Shown here: positions 25,966-34,664 of the stretch, piece after piece
Position numbering within the stretch: the stretch's first letter is position 1
How the letters are laid out: each line of letters begins with the position of its first letter
Origin: DAIPKP01 sp964545875
Lineage (GTDB): Bacteria; Synergistota; Synergistia; Synergistales; Aminiphilaceae
DNA: 64,000 nucleotides
Reading direction: 5' to 3'
NCBI GenBank assembly: GCA_964545875.1
Contig: CAZJHH010000004.1
Location: 62,001 to 126,000, forward strand
The notes under the pieces: model-generated
What the model saw: the letters and a program-made list of their open reading frames with translations, nothing else
Told to the model about the DNA's origin: nothing
Database searches by the model: none
Made by a program: the position numbers and the translations under genes

Positions 25966-26862
25966 ATGCGTAATTTTCAACTTTTACAGGTGGATGCCTT
26001 TACACACACGCCGCTGGGAGGAAACCCCTGCGCGGTGGTAATGCAGGCGGACTCTCTCTCGGACAGAGAGATGCTGATGATAGCCAAGGAAATGAACCTT
26101 TCGGAGACCGCCTTTACCGTATCCTCGGAAATTGCGGATTTCGGGGCTCGATATTTTACCCCCGCCGGAGAGATTCCCTTTGCGGGACATCCCACGGTGG
26201 CCACGGTAATCGCTCTGGAAGCGGCGGGGTTTCTCTCCCTTCCCTCGGGAGCGGGAAACCGGGAAATCTCTCTGGAACTATCGGTAGGGAAAATACCGGT
26301 GCTGCTGGAAAGAGCGGAAAACGGGCAGCTTCGGGTGACCATGACCCAAAATGCTCCGGAATTTTTGCGAACCTACCGACCCAAAGATATTCTACCCTGT
26401 TTTTCCCTCTCCGAGGAGGATCTTCTGGAAGATATCCCCCTTCAAACAGTAAGCACCGGCACTCCTCAGCTCATGGTACCTCTCCGGAGCCATCGGGCCC
26501 TGCGCCTGGCCTCTCCGGACCTGCCCATTCTGGCAAAGTTGGTGAAGGAAAGCGATTTTTCCAGCATTCACCTCTTTTGCATGGGAGGCATGACCTCCCG
26601 GGGTACCACCGCAGCCCGACACTTTTCCGCCCCCCCCGAGGTGCTGGAAGATCCCTTCACGGGCTCTGCCACGGGAAGCATGGGAGCATATCTCTGGCGC
26701 TACGAACTTCTCAGGGAACCCGCCTTCCTGGCGGAGCAGGGGCATTGGCTCTCCCGTCCCGGCGAGGCCTCCGTGGAGGTGCTGGGAGACCGAAAGGAAA
26801 TCACGGGAATCAAGGTGGGAGGCGGAGGAGTCACCGTTTTCCGGGGAGAGCTCAGTATATAA
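25966..26862 (+). CDS. PhzF-family isomerase/epimerase
   Basis: The 298-residue protein has the PhzF hallmarks: an N-terminal DAFTHTPLGGNPCAVV block, the catalytic Glu in MNLSETAFTV, RYFTPAGEIPFAGHPTVAT, and the second half with EDPFTGSATGSMGAYLW followed by GGGVTVFRGEL. PhzF proteins catalyse proton shifts on small metabolites; most genomic copies are not involved in phenazine synthesis. AGAAGGAGGA precedes the ATG. It is a single-gene unit; the substrate is unknown. Confidence 0.92.
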   Translation: MRNFQLLQVDAFTHTPLGGNPCAVVMQADSLSDREMLMIAKEMNLSETAFTVSSEIADFGARYFTPAGEIPFAGHPTVATVIALEAAGFLSLPSGAGNREISLELSVGKIPVLLERAENGQLRVTMTQNAPEFLRTYRPKDILPCFSLSEEDLLEDIPLQTVSTGTPQLMVPLRSHRALRLASPDLPILAKLVKESDFSSIHLFCMGGMTSRGTTAARHFSAPPEVLEDPFTGSATGSMGAYLWRYELLREPAFLAEQGHWLSRPGEASVEVLGDRKEITGIKVGGGGVTVFRGELSI

Positions 26863-27100
26863 CGTCCCGCCTACGGCTCGAATCTGCGGCCTTGGCATTT
26901 CCTTTGAACATCCTCCCTCGTAAGAAGCCAAGCATAGCATCATTCACTCAATTTCGGAGACAAGGCTCTCCCGGGGCATTTCATTAAGATTTTTGAAGAC
27001 ATCTCTTGCCCTTTTTCTCCTTTTGTGGGATGATCACTCCAGGAGCGGAAAATCTCGAAAGATTTTTCTCTCCCGAAGCGAGACAATTACATAATGCCAA
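26863..27100 (+). other. Intergenic region upstream of the TPP riboswitch
   Basis: About 240 bp without a gene. It should contain the promoter for the thi operon, but I could not pick a pair of boxes with confidence. Confidence 0.35.
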
Positions 27101-27176
27101 GTGTTAGGGGTGCCTGAAACCGGGCTGAGATAAGACCCTTAAACTTGAACTGGTTAGCACCAGCGTAAGGAAACAC
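27101..27176 (+). promoter_or_regulatory. TPP (THI-box) riboswitch
   Basis: The conserved TPP aptamer core is present: GGGGTGCC, then CTGAGATAAGACCC, AACTTGAACTGGTTAGCACC and CAGCGTAAGGAAAC. P1 is formed by GTGTT (27101-27105) and AACAC (27172-27176). It lies about 250 bp before thiC, so thiamine pyrophosphate should repress the operon. The 3' P1 strand can alternatively pair with CGTGTT at 27208-27213, a plausible antiterminator. Confidence 0.95.
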
Positions 27177-27197
27177 TACGGCGAGATGGACCCATAG

Positions 27198-27245
27198 ACA
27201 GGGACACCGTGTTCGTACTTTACGTATGCGGAGTCTCTGTTTTTT
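27198..27245 (+). terminator. Riboswitch-controlled terminator in the thi leader
   Basis: ACAGGGAC (27198-27205) pairs with GTCTCTGT (27233-27240) with one G-U pair and an inner GTAC/GTAC-type extension, followed by six T's. It sits 22 nt after the aptamer. The 5' part of the stem region overlaps the CGTGTT that can pair with P1, giving a standard on/off switch. Confidence 0.7.
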
Positions 27246-27423
27246 GATTATGCCATCATTAAACAGCCCCTCCCCTATCCGGCATATTCCCGATCCTTCC
27301 GCTGGCCCCGAATTTCCGGGGAGTTCTCTCCGTATCGCCATGCACGGCATGGCGCTGTTGGAGTGTGCTCCAAAATCGGCCCTTTGCGAAGGACCGGAAA
27401 AAACGTTCAAGGAGGTTCGTTTC

Positions 27424-28692
27424 ATGTCCACTCTTATCGAAAAGCTGCAGCGAGGGGAGATCCCCTCCTACTTCTCCGCCCTGGGGGAATACGAAGAGGT
27501 CTCTCCCTCCCGGCTTGCCGGAGAGATTCTCCGGGGAACCGTGGTGATTCCCCGGAACAACCGGAGAAAGGGCCCCTTTCTCCCTGTGGCGGTAGGAAAA
27601 AATATGCGCGTGAAGGTAAATGCCAACGTGGGAACTTCTCCGGAAAAGCGGAATTTTGCGGAGGAAATGGAAAAGGTCCGCCGGGCTGTGGCAGCGGGAG
27701 CGGATGCTCTGATGGATCTCTCCATTCCCGGAACGAACGGAGCCTTTCGGCGGCAGATCATGGAACATTTCGGAGTTCCCCTGGGAACGGTCCCCCTCTA
27801 TCAGGCAGCGGGAGAAGAAGGAGCTGCGGAAAAGCTCTCCTTTTCGCGTTTCGCCGAGGTAATGCGGGCCCAGGCCGAGGAAGGGGTGGATTTCATGACC
27901 ATCCATGCGGGATTCCGGAAAGAGCATCTTCCTCTTGTGGAAAAACGCCTTCTCGGGGTGGTAAGCCGGGGAGGATCCCTCATGATGGCATGGATGCGCC
28001 GGCATGACAGGGAAAGCTTTCTTTACGAAAACTTCGATGCCCTTCTCGAAATCGCCAGGGAATACGATATCACCCTATCCCTGGGAGACGGGCTTCGGCC
28101 GGGATGTACCGCAGACGCCAACGATGAGGCCCAGTTCGGAGAACTCCGGGTTCTGGGAGAGCTCGTAGGCCGCTGTCGAAAAGCGGGGGTACAGGTCATG
28201 GTGGAAGGACCGGGACACGTACCGCTGCACCGTATCGAAGAAAACGTGCGGCTCGAAAAAGAGCTCTGCGCCGAAGCGCCTTTCTACGTTCTTGGCCCTC
28301 TGGTGATCGATCATGCGGCGGGATACGACCACGTGGCAGGCGCCATAGGGGGAGCCCTGGCAGCCTATTACGGAGCGGATTTCCTCTGCTACCTCACCCC
28401 GGCGGAGCACCTGCGGCTTCCCTCCCTGGAGGACGTGCATCAGGGAGTGATGGCCACAAAAATCGCCGCTGCCGCGGCGGATCTGAGCCGGGGCAAACAA
28501 TACGCCCTAAGGCAGAGCAACGGCATATCCCAAGGGCGGCGTACCTTCGACTGGGAAGAACAACGGCGGCACGCCCTTGACCCGGAGCGTTTTCAGGCCA
28601 CCCTCGAAACCGTATCTCTTCCCTCTTCGGAAAAGAAATCCTGCTCCATGTGCGGCGAGTGGTGCGCCCTTCGGAACCAGCAGAAATTCTGA
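27424..28692 (+). CDS. thiC: Phosphomethylpyrimidine synthase
   Basis: The 422-residue protein is the short ThiC type found in anaerobes. It has NANVGTS, SLGDGLRPGCTADANDEAQ, EGPGHVPLHRIEENV and the C-terminal radical-SAM cluster CSMCGEWC. It converts aminoimidazole ribotide to HMP-phosphate, making the pyrimidine half of thiamine. The open frame extends upstream, but ATG 27424 with CAAGGAGG is the start. The stop overlaps the next ATG (TGATG). Expression is controlled by the TPP riboswitch at 27101-27176. Confidence 0.96.
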   Translation: MSTLIEKLQRGEIPSYFSALGEYEEVSPSRLAGEILRGTVVIPRNNRRKGPFLPVAVGKNMRVKVNANVGTSPEKRNFAEEMEKVRRAVAAGADALMDLSIPGTNGAFRRQIMEHFGVPLGTVPLYQAAGEEGAAEKLSFSRFAEVMRAQAEEGVDFMTIHAGFRKEHLPLVEKRLLGVVSRGGSLMMAWMRRHDRESFLYENFDALLEIAREYDITLSLGDGLRPGCTADANDEAQFGELRVLGELVGRCRKAGVQVMVEGPGHVPLHRIEENVRLEKELCAEAPFYVLGPLVIDHAAGYDHVAGAIGGALAAYYGADFLCYLTPAEHLRLPSLEDVHQGVMATKIAAAAADLSRGKQYALRQSNGISQGRRTFDWEEQRRHALDPERFQATLETVSLPSSEKKSCSMCGEWCALRNQQKF

Positions 28693-29522
28693 TGTCCGGG
28701 AACGCTCAAAGATCGCACCTCGTTCTTCTGGATTTTTCGGGCACCCTCAGCATGGGGGCGGTGCATTTCGGCTCCCCGGAAAATCTTTCCGAAGCTCTAA
28801 GGAAAAGTGGCCTTCAATCTTTGGGAGTACGAAATTCCGAAGAATTCTGGAGCCGATGCATCGTTCCCTTTTGGAACCGGGGAGGCACCTCGGCCATAGG
28901 ATATACCGCCCTCCTGGCGGAAGCTCTCCAAGAACGGTACACTGCCTCCCCCGAAAAGGCCCTGGAGGGAGCGGAACATTTTCGAAGACTTTATTTCGGC
29001 GCCTCCCGGATTGACACCCCATGGAAATCTTTGCTGGAATTTCTTGGAGCATCCGGAAAAACCACGGGAATTATCGCTACGGATCACTACATGGATGCCA
29101 CGGAACATATCGTAAAGGAACTGGAACGAATGAATCTCCGGGGGATCTCCGTAAAGGAATCCCCGAATATCCCCCAGGGCTTCCTGGGAATAGCGAATTC
29201 CGCAGAACTGGGATTTTTCAAGGAGGAAGAAGGGTTCTGGGAAACCCTGAAAGGACACATCCCGTACGCCGGAGAAAATATCTTTCTGGTGGAAGATTTC
29301 GGAGCAAACGAACCCTCGGGGGATGTCTACGGAAATTCCCGGAGGGTTCTCGAAAGACGGCGGAAAACCGGGGCACATCTGCGAAAGGTCTTTCGGCGAT
29401 CTCCCGGAATCTTCGAGTTCTCTCTTCCCCGAACATATTGGAAAACCCCGGAGATTCTCATGCAGGAATGTGCGGTGCGGGCGGAAAATATAACACGAAG
29501 ACTGAAGGAGGCTCTCTCATGA
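28692..29522 (+). CDS. HAD-like hydrolase in the thiamine operon
   Basis: The 276-residue protein begins SGNAQRSHLVLLDFSGTLSM, a variant HAD motif I in which the second Asp of DxDGT is Ser. A later IIATDHYMDATEHI supplies motif II and FLVEDFGANEPSGD motif IV. It is coupled to thiC (TGATG) and thiM (ATGA), so a thiamine role is likely. Candidates are a phosphatase for HMP-P, thiazole-P or thiamine-P, the last being plausible if the organism makes TPP from free thiamine. Loss of the general acid/base Asp could point to a non-phosphatase HAD activity. I do not recognise a named family. Confidence 0.65.
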   Translation: MSGNAQRSHLVLLDFSGTLSMGAVHFGSPENLSEALRKSGLQSLGVRNSEEFWSRCIVPFWNRGGTSAIGYTALLAEALQERYTASPEKALEGAEHFRRLYFGASRIDTPWKSLLEFLGASGKTTGIIATDHYMDATEHIVKELERMNLRGISVKESPNIPQGFLGIANSAELGFFKEEEGFWETLKGHIPYAGENIFLVEDFGANEPSGDVYGNSRRVLERRRKTGAHLRKVFRRSPGIFEFSLPRTYWKTPEILMQECAVRAENITRRLKEALS

Positions 29523-30328
29523 ACCTTTGCACAGAATCCCTCTGGAAAGATATATGCAAAATCCGCAAAGAAGCTCCTCTGGTGCACAATATCACCAACT
29601 ATGTGGTAATGAATTGCACTGCCAACGCTCTTCTCGCTCTGGGGGCATCCCCGGTAATGGCCCACGAAATCCGTGAAGTGGAAGAGATGACGGCCATATC
29701 CAGGGCTCTGGTGGTCAATATCGGCACCCTCAGCGTTCCCTGGGTGGAATCCATGAAGCGGGCCATGCAGAAAGCCCGGGATCTGCATATTCCCGTGGTT
29801 CTCGATCCCGTAGGAATGGGAGCTACCTCATACCGGAGTGAGGCGGTACACACCCTCCTGGAAAACGCTCCGGTAACGGCTCTTCGAGGAAACGCCTCGG
29901 AAATCCTGGCCCTTGCATGGAGTCGGGAGCGTACCAAGGGCGTGGACAGTCTGGCGGATTCCGAAAATGCCCGGGAAGCCGCAGCTTTTCTGGCGCAGAA
30001 ATATAACTGCGTGGTCTGTGTCAGCGGCCCCCGGGACTACGTGATTTCTCGGGAACAACAGGGATGTATCGAAAACGGAGATCCTCTGATGGCCCGGGTA
30101 ACCGGCATGGGGTGCAGCGCCAGCGCTTTCTGCGGGGCCTTTCTTGCCCTGGGGGGCCCCCCTTTTTCGGCGGTGCTTCATGCCATGGCCGCCATGGGAA
30201 TAGCGGGAGAAATGGCAGCCCTCCGGAGCAGCGGCCCCGGAAGCCTCCAACAAAGCTTTCTGGACTCCCTCTACAACCTCACGGAAGAGGATCTATCCCG
30301 GCACCTGAAAGGAGACCTCATCGCATGA
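29519..30328 (+). CDS. thiM: Hydroxyethylthiazole kinase
   Basis: The 269-residue protein contains APLVHNITNYVVMNCTANAL, VVLDPVGMGATSYR, a GNASEILAL block and the GMGCSASAFCGAF nucleotide-site motif. It phosphorylates salvaged 4-methyl-5-(2-hydroxyethyl)thiazole. The ATG overlaps the HAD gene stop (29519-29522), and its own stop overlaps thiE. No de novo thiazole genes (thiG, thiH) are in the operon, so thiazole salvage may be the main route here. Confidence 0.95.
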   Translation: MNLCTESLWKDICKIRKEAPLVHNITNYVVMNCTANALLALGASPVMAHEIREVEEMTAISRALVVNIGTLSVPWVESMKRAMQKARDLHIPVVLDPVGMGATSYRSEAVHTLLENAPVTALRGNASEILALAWSRERTKGVDSLADSENAREAAAFLAQKYNCVVCVSGPRDYVISREQQGCIENGDPLMARVTGMGCSASAFCGAFLALGGPPFSAVLHAMAAMGIAGEMAALRSSGPGSLQQSFLDSLYNLTEEDLSRHLKGDLIA

Positions 30329-30975
30329 CCTCCCTGGAGGGAATCTATCTCGTAACTTCCGGAGAAGGACTTGAGGAGGAAACCTTTCTTTCCATTCTTC
30401 GAAAAGCCTTGGAAGGAGGAATCTCTCTGGTGCAGCTTCGGGAAAAACACTGCTCCTCCCGGGAATTTCTCCGCCGGGGCACGAAGGTTAAGAAACTCCT
30501 CGATTCCCGGGGAGTTCCTCTGATCATCAACGACCGGGTGGATATCGCCCTCGCCCTGGATGCTTCGGGGGTACACTTGGGGCAGTCCGACCTCCCCTAC
30601 CGGGAAGCCCGGAACATTCTGGGCCCCTGGGCCATTATCGGGATATCCGTGGAAACCCCGGAACAACTCGAAGAAGCATCTACATACCCGGGAATTTCCT
30701 ACCTCGGCATAAGCGCGGTCTTTCCCTCCCTCACAAAAACCGACACTCCCCATATCTGGGGGCTTTCGGGGCTTCGAAGGGCCCGAAAAGCCACGAAACT
30801 GCCTCTGGCAGCCATCGGAGGGATCGGGGAAAAAAACGCCCGGGAGGTCTTTGAAGCCGGGGCGGACATGATAGCCCTGGTTTCCGCCATCATGGAAAGC
30901 CCGACCCCCCGGGAAACCGTGCAGAAACTGAAAAATCTGCATTTGCAGACATTAAGGGAGGGAGGGGAGGTATGA
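30325..30975 (+). CDS. thiE: Thiamine phosphate synthase
   Basis: The 216-residue TIM barrel shows SLVQLREKHCSS, LIINDRVDIALALDASGVHL and LGISAVFPSLTKTDTP, the last equivalent to GPVFPTxTK. It joins HMP-PP with thiazole phosphate to give thiamine phosphate. ATGA overlaps join it to thiM and thiD, so the operon is translated as a chain. Confidence 0.95.
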   Translation: MTSLEGIYLVTSGEGLEEETFLSILRKALEGGISLVQLREKHCSSREFLRRGTKVKKLLDSRGVPLIINDRVDIALALDASGVHLGQSDLPYREARNILGPWAIIGISVETPEQLEEASTYPGISYLGISAVFPSLTKTDTPHIWGLSGLRRARKATKLPLAAIGGIGEKNAREVFEAGADMIALVSAIMESPTPRETVQKLKNLHLQTLREGGEV

Positions 30976-31817
30976 AGCGATATCACCGGGTTCTCACCAT
31001 CGCGGGATCCGACAGCGGAGGCGGAGCGGGAATTCAGGCGGACCTCAAAACCTTCTCCGCCCTGGGATGCTACGGCATGAGCGTAGTCACCGCCCTCACA
31101 GCCCAGAACACCCGGCAGGTCACCGCCATTCATGGAATTCCCCCGGAGTTCGTGGCAGCCCAGATGGATGCGATTTTCTCGGATATGGGAGTCGAGGCGG
31201 TAAAGATCGGCATGCTTCATCATGCCGGAATTATCGAGACCGTGGCGGAACGACTGCAGCACTACGCCCCGCCGCACATCGTGCTGGATCCCGTAATGGT
31301 CTCCACCGCAGGGGATCGGCTTCTCGAAAATACTGCGGTGGAAGAAATGCGCAAAATACTTCTTCCTCTGGCGGAAATACTTACCCCTAATCTTCCCGAA
31401 GCGCTGATACTCTTGAACCGAGATCCTCTCTCCATAAAAAATCCCTCGGAAGAGACCATGAAAGAAATCTGCCGGAGCCTGGGAGATCTCGGAGCTCCGG
31501 CGGTACTTCTCAAGGGAGGACACGGTTCGGGAAAGGAAAGCAACGACATGCTCCATTGCAGGGGCACCCATAGACACAAACTCTTCAAAGCTCCCCGGAT
31601 CGACACTCCCAACAGCCACGGCACGGGGTGTACTCTCTCCTCCGCCCTGGCGGCCTGGCTGGCTCGAGGATTTTCTCTGGAGGAAGCGGCGGAAAGGGCG
31701 AAAACTTACGTCTCCCGGGCCCTAGAGGCTGGAAAAGATTACACCTTGGGAAAAGGGCACGGACCGGTGCATTTTTTCTTCGATTTTTGGAAAAACCCCC
31801 GCTCGCCGCTCCCATAA
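30972..31817 (+). CDS. thiD: Hydroxymethylpyrimidine/phosphomethylpyrimidine kinase
   Basis: The 281-residue ribokinase-fold enzyme has TIAGSDSGGGAGIQADLKTF, VLDPVMVSTAGDRLL and the C-terminal SHGTGCTLSSALAA. It phosphorylates HMP and HMP-P to HMP-PP. It is the last gene of the riboswitch-controlled operon and overlaps thiE by 4 bp. No thiL is present; the final step must be encoded elsewhere or use another route. Confidence 0.95.
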   Translation: MKRYHRVLTIAGSDSGGGAGIQADLKTFSALGCYGMSVVTALTAQNTRQVTAIHGIPPEFVAAQMDAIFSDMGVEAVKIGMLHHAGIIETVAERLQHYAPPHIVLDPVMVSTAGDRLLENTAVEEMRKILLPLAEILTPNLPEALILLNRDPLSIKNPSEETMKEICRSLGDLGAPAVLLKGGHGSGKESNDMLHCRGTHRHKLFKAPRIDTPNSHGTGCTLSSALAAWLARGFSLEEAAERAKTYVSRALEAGKDYTLGKGHGPVHFFFDFWKNPRSPLP

Positions 31818-31922
31818 AAAACGACATACCGCACACCTTCGTTTTTTTCGTATTTTCGCCCCCTTCGATGGTGTCGAACCGGAAGTTATAGTATTCACCT
31901 TAAACAAAACCTTTATTTTTCC

Positions 31923-31950
31923 TTGACACAAGGACTCGTTGTGCTAGCCT
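31923..31950 (+). promoter_or_regulatory. Promoter for the C69 dipeptidase gene
   Basis: TTGACA (31923-31928), a 16-bp spacer and TAGCCT (31945-31950) lie only about 20 bp before the start codon. The predicted 5' leader is therefore very short. Confidence 0.55.
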
Positions 31951-31969
31951 TTTCTTTAGAAAGGGGTTG

Positions 31970-33361
31970 ATGCAGTTGAGTAAAGCAAAGATTTGCAGAA
32001 GTTTCTTGGGAGCCCTTTTGGTATTTGCCTTAGCTGCCCAGGGATTTGCGTGCACCACCATCATTGTGGGAAAAGATCTGACGGAAAATGGCACGGTTCT
32101 GATGGCTCACAACGAGGAGCTGGGAGACTACAGCGCCCAGCATTACATCTATCGCCCTGCGGCGCTGTACGAGAAAGGCGCCGTGCTGCAAACTCCGAAC
32201 GCCGAAGTTCCCCAGGTGGAAAAAACCTATGCCTACAATGCCACGGTAATCTTCGACAAGACCTACATCCCCGGAGAGATCACGAGCGGTATGAACGAAA
32301 ACTTTGTGGTTATCGGAAACAATCTGGCCTACCAGAGAGATGATGTCCGCCCCTGGCCATCGGAGGGGCGCATGATCTGGACGGACTACGCTCAGATAGC
32401 CCTTGAGAGGGCAAAAACCGCCCGGGAAGCGGTGCAGATTATCGGAGATCTCGCCCAAAAATACAAGCATTGGGGACCGGGAACCATGTTCGGCGTAGCG
32501 GACCCGAACGAAGGGTGGTTTATCGAAATAACCCAGGAAGGACAGTGGGTAGCGGAACGAGTACCCGATGACGCAGTAGGGGTAAGGGCCAATACCTACA
32601 GAATCAGTATCGTGGATTTTGAAAACCCGGAACGATTCATGTTCTCCCCGGATCTCGTGAAATATGCCGAGGAAAAGGGATGGTACTCCCCCTCGGAGGG
32701 AGATTTCGATTTCCAGAAAATATACGCAGATCCCGAAAGAGCGGCAAATCCTTACAACGAACGGCGCCACTGGCGGGTAGAGACGGTACTCGGAGAAAAG
32801 ACCTCCCCCATTACCGCCAAGGATCTCCAGGATCTTCTCCGGGATCATTACGAGGGAACGGAGTACGACCTTACCGAGGGATATGTTTCGGGCTCTCCTC
32901 TGGAAACCACGGAGCGAACCATCGACCGTCTACAGACCGAGGTAAGCATCGTTTTCGAGCTGCGCACCTCCCTGCCCGCAGCCCTGGGGGGACTGAGCTG
33001 GCGCGCCATGGGAACCCCCTCTACCAGCGTCTACGTACCCTGGTACTTCGGCTCCACGGATATTCCCGAGGAATACCGGACAGGAACAAACGAGCCCACA
33101 CCGAATTCCGCCTACTGGGCTTTCCGGACCCTTTCCGAAAAAGTCAACGCGAACTACGGAAAGAACATCGAACCCGTAGAGAAGGCCTGGAAAGACTTCG
33201 AAGAACTGCATTACGGCTATCGGAAAGATCTGGAAAACCTGGCAGCGGCAATTTACGAAAAAGATCCGGAAATGGCAAAGGCCCTTCTTGCCAGATATAC
33301 GGCTCTTCTCGCCGAAAAGGCCTACAACGAAGCGGAAGGCCTGACAGCCTCGCTTCAGTAA
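31970..33361 (+). CDS. Secreted C69-family dipeptidase (PepD-like)
   Basis: About 463 residues. A signal peptide ends in QGFA, directly followed by CTTIIVGKDLTENGT. This places the nucleophile Cys at the mature N-terminus, as expected for an Ntn hydrolase of family C69. MAHNEELGDY and GPGTMFGVADPNEGWFIEI also fit. The AAAGGGG ribosome site is only 3 nt from ATG 31970, so the TTG at 31976 may be used instead. It would release amino acids from dipeptides outside the cytoplasm, fitting an amino-acid fermenter. Confidence 0.88.
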   Translation: MQLSKAKICRSFLGALLVFALAAQGFACTTIIVGKDLTENGTVLMAHNEELGDYSAQHYIYRPAALYEKGAVLQTPNAEVPQVEKTYAYNATVIFDKTYIPGEITSGMNENFVVIGNNLAYQRDDVRPWPSEGRMIWTDYAQIALERAKTAREAVQIIGDLAQKYKHWGPGTMFGVADPNEGWFIEITQEGQWVAERVPDDAVGVRANTYRISIVDFENPERFMFSPDLVKYAEEKGWYSPSEGDFDFQKIYADPERAANPYNERRHWRVETVLGEKTSPITAKDLQDLLRDHYEGTEYDLTEGYVSGSPLETTERTIDRLQTEVSIVFELRTSLPAALGGLSWRAMGTPSTSVYVPWYFGSTDIPEEYRTGTNEPTPNSAYWAFRTLSEKVNANYGKNIEPVEKAWKDFEELHYGYRKDLENLAAAIYEKDPEMAKALLARYTALLAEKAYNEAEGLTASLQ

Positions 33362-33383
33362 AAATCTTTCCAAATTCTTCCAG

Positions 33384-33447
33384 CATCTGACGCACGCAAA
33401 GCCCCCGGTCCTCTTTCGAGGACCGGGGGCTTTGCGTGCGTCAGATG
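33384..33447. terminator. Perfect 30-bp hairpin
   Basis: Arms 33384-33413 and 33418-33447 are perfectly complementary around TTTC. There is no U-tract. It follows the dipeptidase gene by 22 bp and probably stabilises or terminates its mRNA; the length is unusual for a simple terminator. Confidence 0.6.
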
Positions 33448-33694
33448 GACAGAAAGAAGATCTTTCGGCGTTTCCAAAGGGCAATCTCCGTTTCTCTTTC
33501 CTCTTCTGGATGTTTTTCGAAGGACATATCTTTTTCTTCGATTTGGAGATAAGATATTGTAGATCCTTTACATGATCACCTTCGCCGGTACCCTTTCTTC
33601 CAAAGTGAACTCCAGAGAAAACGACCCTCCAAACTCTTTCGGCGGCGGCGGCATCTCCTCGGGAAATCTCGCGAAAGGCAGGTGGAAAAGATTT
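33448..33694 (+). other. Intergenic stretch before the unknown secreted protein
   Basis: This 247-bp A/T-rich stretch should carry the promoter for the next gene. I could not assign -35 and -10 boxes securely and see no small gene. Confidence 0.3.
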
Positions 33695-34447
33695 ATGAAA
33701 AAACGGTTGACATTACTCGGGTGCGTTCTGGTGATGGGATGGATTTTTATCTGGGGGCCTCTTTCCGGAAGCGAGGCTGCGGGATCCGTCTCTCTGGCGG
33801 ATGCGTTGGAAAGCGCAAAAAATCTTGATCTGAGCGAAATTCACGTAGTTCCCGCCGTGGGAGAAGAGGAGCTTCCCCTGGAAGACCCGAAGTTCATGAG
33901 CCTTCTGCGGGCCAAGCTCCGGCTGGTCTATTTTATTCGGCTTCGAGAACCCGGATACGAAGAACTTCCCCTTCCCGAAACCTACGATATGAGCACGTTC
34001 ATTCAGGTTCTCGCTCAGAGCGGTTCCGTGAACATGGAAGAAAGGCCTTTCGACCTCGGGGACTACGCGGTATTTCAGATACTTCTCCCCCTGGAACTAG
34101 AAACCCTGATCCGGGAACTTCCGATCTACTATTATGCCATAACATCCCAGACGGATTGGCGACAGAAATTCGACATCATGCTTGAATCGGGCCCCTACGG
34201 CCCCTCGCTTCAGGAGGGAAGGCTCTTCCGCATAGCGGGATTCCCCCGGGTGAACGAAGCTTCGGGCTACACCAAGGCTCTCTGCGTGGAAGGGCCGATA
34301 AGCCTTTACGAGTTCGACTCCTCCGTGGAGGGATGGCTCTACTCCTTCTGGCTCCGGCGGTATCAGGAGGGCTCCATGGAGACAGTGAAAAAGATTCTGG
34401 ACTGGCTCAATCGACAGCTTGACGAGGCGGAACAGGCGGTGGGATAA
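33695..34447 (+). CDS. Secreted protein of unknown function
   Basis: The 250-residue protein starts MKKRLTLLGCVLVMGWIFIW, a signal peptide or N-terminal anchor, after AGGTGGAAA. The longer frame from 33572 has no ribosome site and was discarded. The mature part is acidic and Tyr/Leu-rich (ELPIYYYAITSQTDWRQKFD), ending in a probable amphipathic helix (TVKKILDWLNRQLDEAEQ). I recognise no domain. It is a single-gene unit ending at a strong hairpin. Confidence 0.7.
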   Translation: MKKRLTLLGCVLVMGWIFIWGPLSGSEAAGSVSLADALESAKNLDLSEIHVVPAVGEEELPLEDPKFMSLLRAKLRLVYFIRLREPGYEELPLPETYDMSTFIQVLAQSGSVNMEERPFDLGDYAVFQILLPLELETLIRELPIYYYAITSQTDWRQKFDIMLESGPYGPSLQEGRLFRIAGFPRVNEASGYTKALCVEGPISLYEFDSSVEGWLYSFWLRRYQEGSMETVKKILDWLNRQLDEAEQAVG

Positions 34448-34472
34448 AAGCCTTCCGCTTGAAAGAATGTTT

Positions 34473-34514
34473 GCATACGAAAAAAGAGGGGAAATCCCCT
34501 CTTTTTTCGTATGC
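34473..34514. terminator. Strong terminator hairpin, 19-bp perfect stem
   Basis: Arms 34473-34491 and 34496-34514 pair perfectly around AAAT. The stem contains A6 on the left and T6 on the right, which can give a U-run within the base of the structure in either direction. It ends the unknown secreted protein gene and may also serve the convergent minus-strand operon. Confidence 0.75.
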
Positions 34515-34664
34515 TCCGGCTCCGGAAAGAAGAGACGGAAAGCCTATGAATTGCACCGGCAAAATGGCGGCGGAACGCAAAAACGTATCCCCCCAAAGGG
34601 GGATACGAAAGTGCAGGAACTTTTTGCGCAAAGCCGCGTGGGACACAAACTCGGTTCGGGATTT

